Shown: in pieces, positions 49,501 to 59,889 of the stretch
Layout: each line of letters opens with the position of its first letter
Numbering within the stretch: the stretch's first letter is position 1
The notes under the pieces: generated by a model
The model's database searches: none
What the model saw: only the letters and a program-made list of their open reading frames with translations
What the model was told of the DNA's origin: nothing
DNA from: Pelargonium nanum
Taxonomy: Eukaryota > Streptophyta > Magnoliopsida > Geraniales > Geraniaceae
DNA: 64,000 nucleotides
NCBI GenBank assembly: GCA_036897485.1
Contig: JAYMTF010000005.1
Coordinates: 1-64,000, forward strand
Direction: 5' to 3'
Program-made: the position numbers and the translations under genes

Positions 49501-52436
49501 CGTCCTCCCATTCGTTGAGGTTGGGTGCGCTCTTGGGCTTATGATCAGGTATGGATGGCTACAATGAGGGCACGGGCCCTAGTGAGCTAAACCAAGTGCG
49601 ACGCAAAAGGGTGCAACCAAACTGACGTGGTTGTCTCAGATGGATGTGCGAGTGGGCGTGCCAAGTGGTAAGCGGCGAGAGGGGATGTTGCGCCACATGG
49701 AATCATCATACACTCTTTACCACAAAACCATTAAGCAACAGTCATAAACAAAACCTGTAAAATTAAGTCGTCCAAGTAAATAGAAAGCTCTGACCACACT
49801 TCCAAATTCCAACATCATACATAAATAAACCAGCATATTACCACGCCCCACAATCATCACAGCTTCGTCAAACAAAAAAAATACAAAAGAAAATCACAAA
49901 AACAGACAATCAAGTGAGCAAAAAAGGGAATATAGAGGGCCAAAATACGACGAACATGCGCCCGCCGCTACCATTTTCATATCTAGCAAAAACCCATAAC
50001 TGACCTCAATCACCTCTGGTTTTCTATATTCGAACCCATCTAGTGAGTCCATGCGTGACCCTTATTCTGGCTCCAAATCCACCTGAGTCCAACAATCAGG
50101 AGCACCGCCGAAAGCTAAAACCTACTCTAAATATTTGATCCATAGTTCAAGACATTTACAAAAGCTTTTTTATTATTTTGGGAGTGCCGGACCCTACAAA
50201 TATGTGGGATCATGTGTCAACAACCTGAACCTGGGAATTTACGGATCAACCCGCAGGTTCAAACGCAGCTTTAGCTTGAACCAATCAACCAACACTAATG
50301 CTTTTTGGACAACATGCTTAAAAAGAATACCTCCAAAATCAATGTTGTCAAGGATTACAAAAGACAATGAAAACACCACCTAATTAATCAAGAGTCAAGA
50401 CAATAACAACCAACAAACATTTCAAAAACAAAGTTGAGGTTGAGTACATAAATCCCTTCGCATAACTCCAAGGAATCTTCCATTCATATTCTTCCACTCC
50501 ATCCTATATAATCCTATTTCCTTTCTTCTTCTTTTTTGAAATAATCCTATTTCCTTTCTTAAGTCATGCATTATAATATCTTTTCCTTTCACTCATATCC
50601 ATGTTAAATTAGGCATACCCCTTGTCCTTTTGAATTCAACTAACTAGATTATTTCTTCTTTCTTCATTGGTCACTAACCTTCATTTCTAACCTTATATTC
50701 CTCCTAGTGCTAACACAAAAGCATTTACATCTCCGTTACCCCTTGTTATGTCTTTGGAGCCTAAGATTCAGCGACATACAACATAGTTGGCCTGGCCGTA
50801 CGGCTATTAAGAACAAGCCTACACAACTTTTCCTTAAAATTTAGAGGAATTTTTATAACAAAAACAAATTACTATTCAAGACGAGAAGTCATTAATTCCA
50901 AGTATCTAAGAAAATTTGACAAGTACGATCAAAAGAATATACTAACATAATAGGACTAAGAGGAAGAAATTTTACCTCATCAGGGCCCGCCGTAAAAAAG
51001 TATATCAAATTAATTGCTGAAAATCCAGTCTTTATTATCTTTGGAAGGGCACTGTAAGAAAATCCATGATCAACCAAGCTATATACACAACTATTTAGAA
51101 CTGTGTTCCTAATTCAGAAACAATACAGAGGTTAAACCAACCTTTGTAACTTATTCTCCTCACAGTATTTTGCCGCTTCATCTGGTGGCATATCAGCCAG
51201 ATTTCTTTCGAATGCAGCACTAAAAGGAATAATTGTTTCACCTCCATGTTCTTGCACCCTGGAAAATGAACAGTATAATTTGCCACAATCTTCTAATTAA
51301 ATACAGATAGTGAACAATAAGAGATCTTCCTTCCAACATAATGAGAGAACAAAAGAAGATAAGTATTAAGAAGAAGCATGGCAACACAGAAAATACTATA
51401 TGGCAACTATATGAAAGATAAAATCCCCTCAAATGAGTGAAAAACACAACTTCTCGTCCAACATTGTGACAGAAGTTTTGACTGGCAAAACAGACACTGA
51501 ATAATCTTTGCAATGGCATATAGCACAAACATATAATCCTTCTTTTCTTTTTTAGACACCAAGGAAAGCACAAGTGAACGCACGCACACAAAGAAGATTA
51601 AGAAACTACCAAGCATGAATCTTGGGCAAGAATTTGTTCTTTTTTCTCTGGTAATCTCTCTCATTCATGTTAACCTGCAGATGAAGTACATAGATGAGCA
51701 CGATTGAAAAATTTAACCACATGCTTGAGGAAAATAAGTGGAATGAATTACAGCTGTGCACATATTAATAGATCCAAAATAGATATAACTGCAGCTTTGA
51801 TTTTAATATTTCACAATATGCAAATAAGATTTTAGGAAATAGAGCTCGTATTTTGCAACTTATGCTCACCAAAATGATTTAACTTGTGAACTTTGCTTAT
51901 GAAATGTCAAGGAAGCAAAAACTAAATTCATGACCAAAAACATTAATTGATGAGTTTCCTGGAGCATTTAACTTTAGATTGATAGTAACTACTAAATGAA
52001 CTAAGAACACATTTTATTTTAAAAATTGGAATTAGCAAAGTAATATCTTATTCCCAACCATTGCCACATTATACATATATGCCAAACTTTAATGTTGCAT
52101 TCAACTTGAATAATACAGGATGTACTTAAAAGAGACAGACAGAGAGAGAGAGAGCATTGACAATCGATGAGTAACACTATCACCAAATAGATATTGATCT
52201 TGCTTATGAATTGTCAAGGGAGCAAAAACTAACTTCATGACCTAAAACATCAACTGATGGGTTTCCAAAGTATTTAACTTTAGAATGATAGTAACTATTA
52301 AACGAACTAAGATCACATTTTATTTTAACAATTGATTAGCAAAGTACTATCTTATTCCCAACCACTGCCACATTATACATATATGCAAGTTCACTGTTGC
52401 ATTCAACTTGAATAATACAGGATGTACTTGCAAGAG

Positions 52437-52523
<87 letters not shown>

Positions 52524-54207
52524 ATTAATTATCAATGAGTAATATTATCACCAAATAGATATTGATCTTCCCCACAATTATAGTTCAAACATAGACAAAG
52601 GCATGTATTTCATTTTAATTTTTCCAAAATGGCAACTGTTTCATTAAGTTTGTTTTGCCAATACTTCATTCGTTTTTATGAAGCTAGAATGTGGGCTCAG
52701 TGCTGTGTCAAGAAAAGGCAATGATAGAACAAACAAAATTGAGGACAGTCGATCTAGGCATGAATGATTCAAGATTGTCTTACAGCATGTGATTTTCTAA
52801 CTATTATCATGCAGAACCAAGTTTTCACCACAATACACAATTTAAGAAGATTGCCAAAATACTCATTTATGAACAACTATTGTTGCTACAGTTATATGTA
52901 CAGCACGTAAAAATTACCAAGTAAACAACAGTCTTGGCAGTCAGCAACTGAAACGAGTTCATGATCTCAACTTCAGCAGCTTTCCAGTCCCCCAAACGGA
53001 CATCTTTACCCTCCTGAAGCCATGCCTTCACCTGTAGATCCCAACACCACCTTATTAACATTTTAACTTTCTACAGAAACTAACAAACACATCATAACTC
53101 TTTTACACATACTCCAAGTTGCCTATGATGTGGTGTAGTGTGAGAACAATATGGTTGATAACAGTTTATAAACATTGAAATGTAACAAAAAGGCCTAAAA
53201 CAAGGACACCAAGTTCTTTCAGAGCTAAAAGAATAACCTAAGTAGGTAGCTGTAAAGCATGTAATATAATTGGCTAAACCACGACAAGTGACTAATTTCT
53301 TTAGAATCAGTTTCCATAAAATGTAATGGCAACAAACACCATAACATAAATAATTACCCACTTTCCAAAACTGTAGAGGTTGAATACTCTCGAAAACATC
53401 CTTAATGTAAGGAATTAAACTCAAATATTATATTTTCCATTAACAGATGTCACATTAACATTTTCCTGATTGCCCGTGGTATTTGCACATTAGGCAATTC
53501 AAAAAATGTTCTTGTAAATAAAACAAAACACAATGTTAATGGAGATAAGCAAACCATATTCCATACATATACCTTGAGAACTGTCTCTAAGTACAGAAAC
53601 TAAGTAACCTCCTTATATGAAATCATTTAGATAACCTTAATTCTCTTTGATAAAACCGATAAGACAACCAATCAAACCATCAGTAGTATTGATTGTTACA
53701 AGCAATTACATTTATGGAGAAGAATACAATAGCAGACATAGAATATATCCGCATTGCTTGATGATATGCAAGGAAAAGTAGCACCTTTACATCAAAACAT
53801 TGTTCTTGGCTATTAAAAGACAAACCTTTAGACAGCACTCATGCTCTACTTTTAGCTGCTTGTCATTGCTTCTCTTCATGCTTTTCTCAAGATCCTCAAG
53901 CTTTCTTTCCATGAATTCAATATCCTACAATTTAGTGGAACAAAAGTAGAAAGCTTTTCAATATATGTTCTAATGTAAAAGTTGAAACTCGTAATCCAAT
54001 GAATAAAAATCTTGCTCCATACATCGTTATCGGCACAAACACAAACCAAATATGTTGAACATGGGCTAAAACATCAAAGCGGTTGACAGAACAAAAGTCT
54101 TTACAAACTTCTAGTTCCATATGTAAGTATTGTAAAATATTAGCATATGAAAAAGGATACTGATGAGATCTTAATATCTATTAAGTCTATAAACATCAAA
54201 ATAAATA

Positions 54208-54265
<58 letters not shown>

Positions 54266-56853
54266 CAACAAATAATGAAAGATGGCATCCCAGTACACTA
54301 AAAAAATGCACTTCAGAAGTTTACATGTACAATGAATAACTGAAACCCAAGTAAATGGATTTAGCCACAACCACCTTGTAAATTTAAAAACAGCCAACAA
54401 ATGACAAAAAGAATTGTCTATTGAAAACATGGCAAGATCATACCAGTGCTGACTAATTTAACAGAACTATAAGTATTCCAAAGTTTTCTGAAAGCTGGAA
54501 CTAAATAAAAACAAGTATAATAGAAATTTCCAGATTTCTGGAAATAAACAAAGCATACCTTCAGTCGTAACTCTAAACTGACAGATTCAAGATCCCTCAC
54601 AGGATCCACGGTATCATCAACATGTACAATTTCAGCATCCTCGAAAGCACCTATGAGAATAATAAAACAATTACGAAACTTTGAAAAACAAACAAATAAC
54701 AAGCAGTAATCATACACATAATACTGAAATATCAAATCAAATCAACTATGAACATAATAACAATGGTTTGACGAATGATTCTCAAACTACATGCCAATGT
54801 CGCAATCTAATTACACTCCAAGACAGCAGATCAAATGATATTAAAGTTCCCATTACAACCCAATAAAGTTTTCAGCATCTTGGAATGCAAGATGGCAAAG
54901 ACATAGAAACAGTATACATTTATCATTTCACAGAATCTTTCCCTAGTTTAGTCAAACATCTAATTAATATCAAGACCACATTGCCTCGCCTAGCAGTTAT
55001 GATATGGGCCATAAAGAACATCATTTTATGAAGGAAATTATGCAATAGGACACAAATTAATCAATGTGTAAATTATTGCCTCTAACAGAGTAGTATTAAT
55101 GTAAAGTAATAGTAATGTTTACAGATGCATAAAGAAGTACATAAAAATAATATACCAGCAAAGAACCAAGCATACTTCATTTTTAGTAGAGCAAGAAGGG
55201 CCATAGGTCAAAACATGAATGTATGGTTACTCAAATTAGCTTATTATTTTCAGTATCCTTGCAAATATAATAATAAGAGAAACTAATTTTGGAAAGTATA
55301 AACCTTCAAAATTGTATTGCAACGAGAACATAGCATCTTACGTAAAACATGAAAAATGCCATCAACAGCGCGAATGTGAGATAAGAAGTTGTTTCCCAAC
55401 CCTTCTCCTTTATGAGCACCCCGAATTAATCCAGCTATATCGTGTATTTCTAAGAAGGCCGAAACCTGTTTATCAAAGATACTTAAACATGTTAGATCAA
55501 AAGCCACTAACATGCAGACACAAAATGTAATTATTCTTATAATCAGTGAATCTCTTAAGCAAATACCAGCCAAATTGCATTGCTTTGCATCAATATGTTA
55601 TAACAGTTTAGCGACCTATGTTTTACATATTTGAATACTGTGGGAGATACTTGTGTTCCCCTAACATTCACATACCAAACATTGAGACCAGAGAAAATAA
55701 TTTGCCTTTCATTCCACATTTTGAATATCAGAAAACAAAAAGAAACACTTCTTTCTTTTGTGTGTTAATTCGGTAATAAGTCTATAAGTTCCAACTGAAT
55801 TTGATTAACAAAGTCCAATACTTTTACTTCATCCATCAATTCAGAAAAGAAAAGAAAAAACAATTAACTGTTACGAAAAATCAGTGTGTGTTGACTCAAA
55901 AAAAGTATTGGCTGCATTAAAATTTGGATGTTCCCAACCCACCCAAAAAAAGATAGTAGAATTTTCAGAATATCCAAATATAATCCGTAAAACGAGAGAA
56001 AGCTGTAAAGAAGTTTAATTTTTCATATTTGATAGAATAAACTTTTAAAGTCACAAACCTCACTCTTTGGCTTGAACAATTGGCAAAGCCATTCGAATCG
56101 CTCATCAGGGACATTAACCCGAGCCTCATTGGGCTCAATGGTGCAAAAGGGAAAGTTCTCCGCAGGTATAGCCATCTTTGTCAGTGTATTGAACAGAGTA
56201 GATTTGCCAACATTTGGCATTCCAACCTGAAAAAAAGGGGTGGAATGAAAACTCCAATCATTATACTTCATAGCAAAGAACTGAATCATACTGAGGAATA
56301 AAATATTGAAGAAGGCAGACAGAAGAAACCAATAGCATAAAATTCCCTCACATCTAAACAAACTAATTTAGTAAAAAGTGAAACACTTGAACTTCCAGAT
56401 GCATTTCAGTTCAAACTTACAAACTAAAAAGGGCATTTCTGTCAAATTTTAAAACTTAAAAGACACTCTAAAAACATTTATCACAAACATCCATCACTCA
56501 ATCCCAAATAATACATAAACATCACAGTGATTATGAGAAGCTCCAAAGATATCAGATGAACATCAACATCATAAATTTACGAGTGATTAAAACAAGGCCG
56601 ATCAAAATAAAATAAGAGTAAAATGAGGCAAACACATGTAGCAAACACAATTGAAATCGGCTAAAACCTCAATTAGTCCAAAATTACTATGTTTTCATTT
56701 TCCAGAGATCCAGACAATGCATAGATGAAAAAAGTGGACAAAAACGGAGGATCGAATGGAGCTTACAATGCCAATCTTGAGGTGAGAAGAGAATCGGCCG
56801 AGAATGGGCCGCTCGGCCGGCGCTTCCTTCGACTTGGCAGACTTTGGCGGCAT
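46540..56853 (-). CDS. OLA1: Obg-like ATPase 1 (OLA1/YchF family)
   Basis: Twelve exons on the minus strand: 56767-56853, 56059-56226, 55342-55465, 54559-54650, 53826-53924, 52918-53031, 51610-51674, 51142-51258, 50976-51051, 47380-47472, 47178-47228 and 46540-46638. The joined frame gives 394 aa, the same length as Arabidopsis OLA1. It is a cytosolic P-loop NTPase of the TRAFAC class that prefers ATP, binds ribosomes and takes part in stress responses. G1 is GMPNVGKST (about 31-39) and G3 is DIAG (94-97). The G4 position reads NMNE (230-233) in place of NKxD, which is the known reason for ATP preference. The C-terminal TGS domain ends [12 protein letters not shown]. The 3.5-kb intron between exons 9 and 10 carries an unclassified insertion. 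The introns after exons 4 and 6 hold microsatellites. The gene is divergent from the VTC2-like gene. Confidence 0.97.
47940..49720. mobile_element. Unclassified GC-richer insertion in the long OLA1 intron
   Basis: Base composition changes sharply from AT-rich intron to about 50% GC between roughly 47940 and 49720, then returns. Inside are a (GAT)n run at 48512-48531 and a 196-bp tandem duplication at 48601-48992. Recurring pieces such as GCGTCATGAAGGCC and GGGCGTG are also seen. No protein domain, no terminal inverted repeats and no clear direct-repeat ends were found. It may be a solo or non-autonomous retroelement or a plant repeat unknown to me. The edges are approximate. Confidence 0.45.
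48601..48992. repeat. 196-bp tandem duplication in the OLA1 intron insertion
   Basis: Two units, 48601-48796 and 48797-48992, start with CCTATAGCGTAC. They stay aligned through TCAGAGCCCTCACA, GAGGTTACCAATTGAGCATA, AAAGGCCTGGAAACCCAAAT and GTAGAGTAGCGTCATGAAGG with only a few per cent difference. The duplication is therefore fairly young. Confidence 0.93.
51894..52568. repeat. 307-bp tandem duplication with GA-tract expansion, OLA1 intron 6
   Basis: Unit 1 (51894-52200) and unit 2 (52201-52568) both run from TGCTTATGAA to CAAATAGATATTGATCT. Shared blocks include TTATTCCCAACCA, ACATTATACATATATGC and AATAATACAGGATGTACTT. The GA-rich tract in unit 1 is about 25 bases. In unit 2 it has grown to about 90 (52432-52522), mixed GA and GAAA units, which accounts for the length difference. 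Confidence 0.9.
54203..54263. repeat. (AAT)n microsatellite in OLA1 intron 4
   Basis: A near-perfect AAT/ATA repeat of about 20 units lies between the exons at 54559-54650 and 53826-53924. On the transcript strand it reads (ATT)n. Confidence 0.95.
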
Positions 56854-57834
56854 TGTTGCTTGGTTTGAGCGAGCGAGCGAGAGGAGATGGGAGTGTGCTA
56901 GGGCTTCCGTACACAACACTGCGTTTATCTGATGCTGAGGTCAGAATTAGCTCGAGTTGCTGCTCCTGTTGCTGTTCTGGTCACTCTTCCAGAAATACGC
57001 AAATGCGAAGTGACGTTTTACGGCGTCGTTTTGTTCTTCCACATCAACCCTAAACTGTAGTTTTACGCAGCCTTTCATATTTGGACCTTTTTTATTTCAG
57101 TTCTGGGCTAACAGACAGATAATAAAGCCCAGCCCACAGCACCAGTGGTTTGAGCTAGTGATTTGGACCTGAAACCCTGCGCAACTAAAATTAAGTCCGA
57201 CTTACAACTGATATGATCGGATCATATCAAATTTATCATTCATATTATGAATTAGATCGAACGAATTTCTTATCACCACTGAATTTTTAGAATCATCTTA
57301 CGTTTATGTTAATTAATTGCTAGCTATTTTCATGTTTCTTTGGTCCGCCGAAGTCTTGGATGCAGAAGAGATGAAGGAAACCAAAAAGCTCTGGCGACAA
57401 AAAAATGCGAAGTGGTTGTGGAAGTGGTGGACAACTTTGCGGTGGTGAAGTAAATACAACAAAATGAAAAGTTGATGAATTAACCTTAGATATACAACAC
57501 TTCATTGTTGACGACTGACGTGAAGTTAAGCAACAATAGATAACTTGAACTAAAATAAGTAAAACAATGAAAATTCATGAATCTTAACAAGTGAAAACCC
57601 TGTAGCACCAACCTCCAAAATCCAAAAAAAGATCAAGAGTATGGAACCATTTAATCGTTTTTATGTATGAATTTTGTTTATATGGATTTATTTGAATAAC
57701 AAATTAGACAGTCAAAACAAAAAGTCAACAAATTTGTTAATAGTAGCATTTGGAAAATATCCCATACACGTGTCTTTTTCTTATTCATGAAAAACAAAAC
57801 GCTCTAGATATGACCAGGTACGAAAGAGAGCCAT
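56854..57834. other. Shared upstream region of divergent OLA1 and VTC2-like genes
   Basis: About 1 kb between the OLA1 start codon and the likely first exon of the VTC2-like gene. It contains no supportable gene. The OLA1 5' leader (to about 57030) is GC-richer, with GAGC repeats. Near the other end lies the palindrome ACACGTGT at 57766-57773. Confidence 0.5.
57766..57773. promoter_or_regulatory. ACGT-core palindrome (ABRE/G-box-like)
   Basis: ACACGTGT lies roughly 70 bp upstream of the start of the presumed first exon of the VTC2-like gene. ACGT-core sites bind bZIP and bHLH factors and are common in light- and ABA-regulated promoters. Its use here is only an inference. Confidence 0.35.
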
Positions 57835-57974
57835 TACTTTAGCTGCGTGGTCGTCGTCAACTGCTTCAGATCAAATTTATCTTCAGCATTCGATCAAGTT
57901 TCTTTCTCGTTTCGTTACTCGAGGTCTCGACCTGGTTTGTGAGATCGTGGGTTTTACCACTCCTTTTTTTCAAG
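57835..57974 (+). other. Probable non-coding first exon of the VTC2-like gene
   Basis: A GC-richer stretch rich in TCG, without ATG, ends in CAAG then GTATAATC, a good donor at 57975. An acceptor TTCTTTCAG before 59543 would join it to the exon carrying the upstream frame and the main start codon. The transcription start is a guess from base composition. Confidence 0.45.
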
Positions 57975-59057
57975 GTATAATCTGTTGAATTGTTCATTAT
58001 CTGAATTTGAAATTACTCTGTTATTCTCTCAGAAGCTTAGTTGATCGATGGTTTAAGGCTTTAAGTTCTTCAATGGTTAGAAGAATTCTTCGAGATATTT
58101 AGAAAGTTTTCAAGTGTCTTTGTTTTCTATTCGGTTACCTCGTCCTATGTGGTCCCTGCAAGGTGCGAAATTTAGGATTTTCGATTTATGTAGTTGCTGT
58201 TGAATTTGGAGCTCTGATGAATAATATGTTATGATGTGAAAGTTTTTGTCTGTTGGTTGAGCTTGAATTTTGTGGTACAATTTGTAGAATTTCCGAGGAA
58301 GTGATTAAGTGCCCTACGTTGTCAAATACTGTTAATAAGGGTACTGCAGCATAAAACTGAGTGCCCTATGTTTAGAAGTTCAAGAAATTCCGAATATTCG
58401 GAAACTGTGGAATGTGGATATTTAACTTCTGGAGACTTTGATAAAGTTAATATTTGTCCGGATTAGTGGGGTCTTGACCATAGGATCAATCACTTGCTTG
58501 TTTTTTGAATTTGCTGGGGTTTAGGATATAACTGTTAACTGTTGATATGTTGGAATGTAAGTTCGTTGATTTTTCTCTTGATGAATGAACTCATGTCATT
58601 GGAGTTTTTTTTTTTTTTTTTGGAGAAACCAATGTCTATGTCTATTGCCCCTCAATTTGTCTTGGTTTTAGGAATGCGATTTTAGAAATTGCTTATTCTT
58701 TGTAAGATTAGTAAATCAGAGATACTTGAATGAATATAGTATTTTGCTTTCTAGTACATTCAATTGTTGAAAGATAGTACATATTAGGCTGATAGTATTC
58801 TAGGGTATGGAACTTAAAGTTATGCACTGTCATATATTTAGCTGTTAAGCAAATGAAATTTCCTCAAAACTATTAGAAATAAATTCACACAGCTTGCCCA
58901 TATGTATGGAAGAATTAATTTGGATAGAGAAATGTGATTCAAGATGCTTGAACCATGTGTACGTTGCCAGTAGATATTATATATATAATTCACCTGAATT
59001 TGTGTCGTTTCTTACCAAACAGTAGTTGTATAGAAGTTTCATTTCTACACTCTCATA

Positions 59058-59310
59058 TACTTCTCCGTCCCAAGATGAGTGTCTTGGCTTCAATTTTGAG
59101 AAAAATTAAGGAAAAGTTTGTTAATGTTGTACATTTACTCTTGTAACCCCATGAACATGTGTTGTAACAAACTCAATGGATACTAACTTATTATAGAGAT
59201 ACTATTAGCAATTCATGCATAACTAACTTTAAAAAAAAAAAAAACAAGACACTCATTTTGTGACAAAAACGTAAAACAAATAGGACACTCATTTTGGGAT
59301 GGAGGGAGTA
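59058..59310. mobile_element. Stowaway-type MITE in the VTC2-like 5' UTR intron
   Basis: It begins CTTCTCCGTCCCAAGATGAG and ends in the complementary CTCATTTTGGGATGGAGGGA next to TA. The interior (AAAAATTAAGGAAAAGTTTG, ACATTTACTCTTGTAAC, AATTCATGCATAACTAACTT) is the reverse complement of that of the element at 4611-4820. It is non-coding. An A-rich run near the right end is duplicated with an ACACTCATTTTG motif. Confidence 0.85.
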
Positions 59311-59572
59311 ATATAAAGCATAATAATTAAGCAATAGTAATTCTCTTCCTTGTCTACCATACTATAATTTAGTTTATTATTACTTTCTTTTTCATTTTTT
59401 TTTTTTGTTTATATGAAAACTATATGAAGTGGTAGGTTTCAATTTGATTTCCTTTTTCAGTCCATCAGCAGATACTGGCAGCATTTCATTCTTCCCATTT
59501 ATGCCAATTGGATATGTTATGTTGATTTTGTAATTCTTTCAGTTTTCTTCTCAATATCTGCAAGGAACAAGA

Positions 59573-59779
59573 ACGCTGGTCCGATCGGGCTGGCTTCGTA
59601 TATTCAAAACGGCTTTAAGCAGAGAAACCCGCATTCAGATTAGAAGGGGCGAAGAATGTTTACATGCATTTCCTAAGTTTTTGATTGCGTCCCCTTCGTT
59701 TCACGGAGGTCGTGGGGCCTTACCCTCAGCTGGTGGGCATCCAGCAGATCTTACCTTCCTTGCTGGTGGTGGGTGCTGA
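59573..59779 (+). CDS. Conserved-type non-AUG upstream ORF of the VTC2-like gene
   Basis: An open frame of 68 codons starts at an ACG (59573), with an in-frame CTG at 59558 as an alternative, and ends at TGA 59777-59779. This is 111 nt before the main ATG and in a different frame. It encodes a basic peptide containing SGWLRIFKTA, RRGEECLHAFPKF and a Gly-rich end GGHPADLTFLAGGGC. In GDP-L-galactose phosphorylase (VTC2) genes, a leader ORF of about 60-65 codons without an AUG start stalls ribosomes when ascorbate is high and lowers translation of the enzyme. Length, place and missing AUG all fit that element. Its CG-rich coding texture within an AT-rich leader also supports selection. I could not compare the peptide with known ones. 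Confidence 0.75.
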   Translation, partial: TLVRSGWLRIFKTALSRETRIQIRRGEECLHAFPKFLIASPSFHGGRGALPSAGGHPADLTFLAGGGC

Positions 59780-59889
59780 AACCGGCACTTGATACAACTC
59801 TATTTCCTTTCTTCTGGAGTGTATTCAAAAGACTATTTCGATCAGCCTTCTTAATTTTCTCCCAGTTCCAAAGTACTTTTTGTTTAAGC

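Noticed and set aside
52432-52522. Ser/Leu-rich frame (52347-52535, minus)
   Set aside because: It is a translation of the GA microsatellite only.
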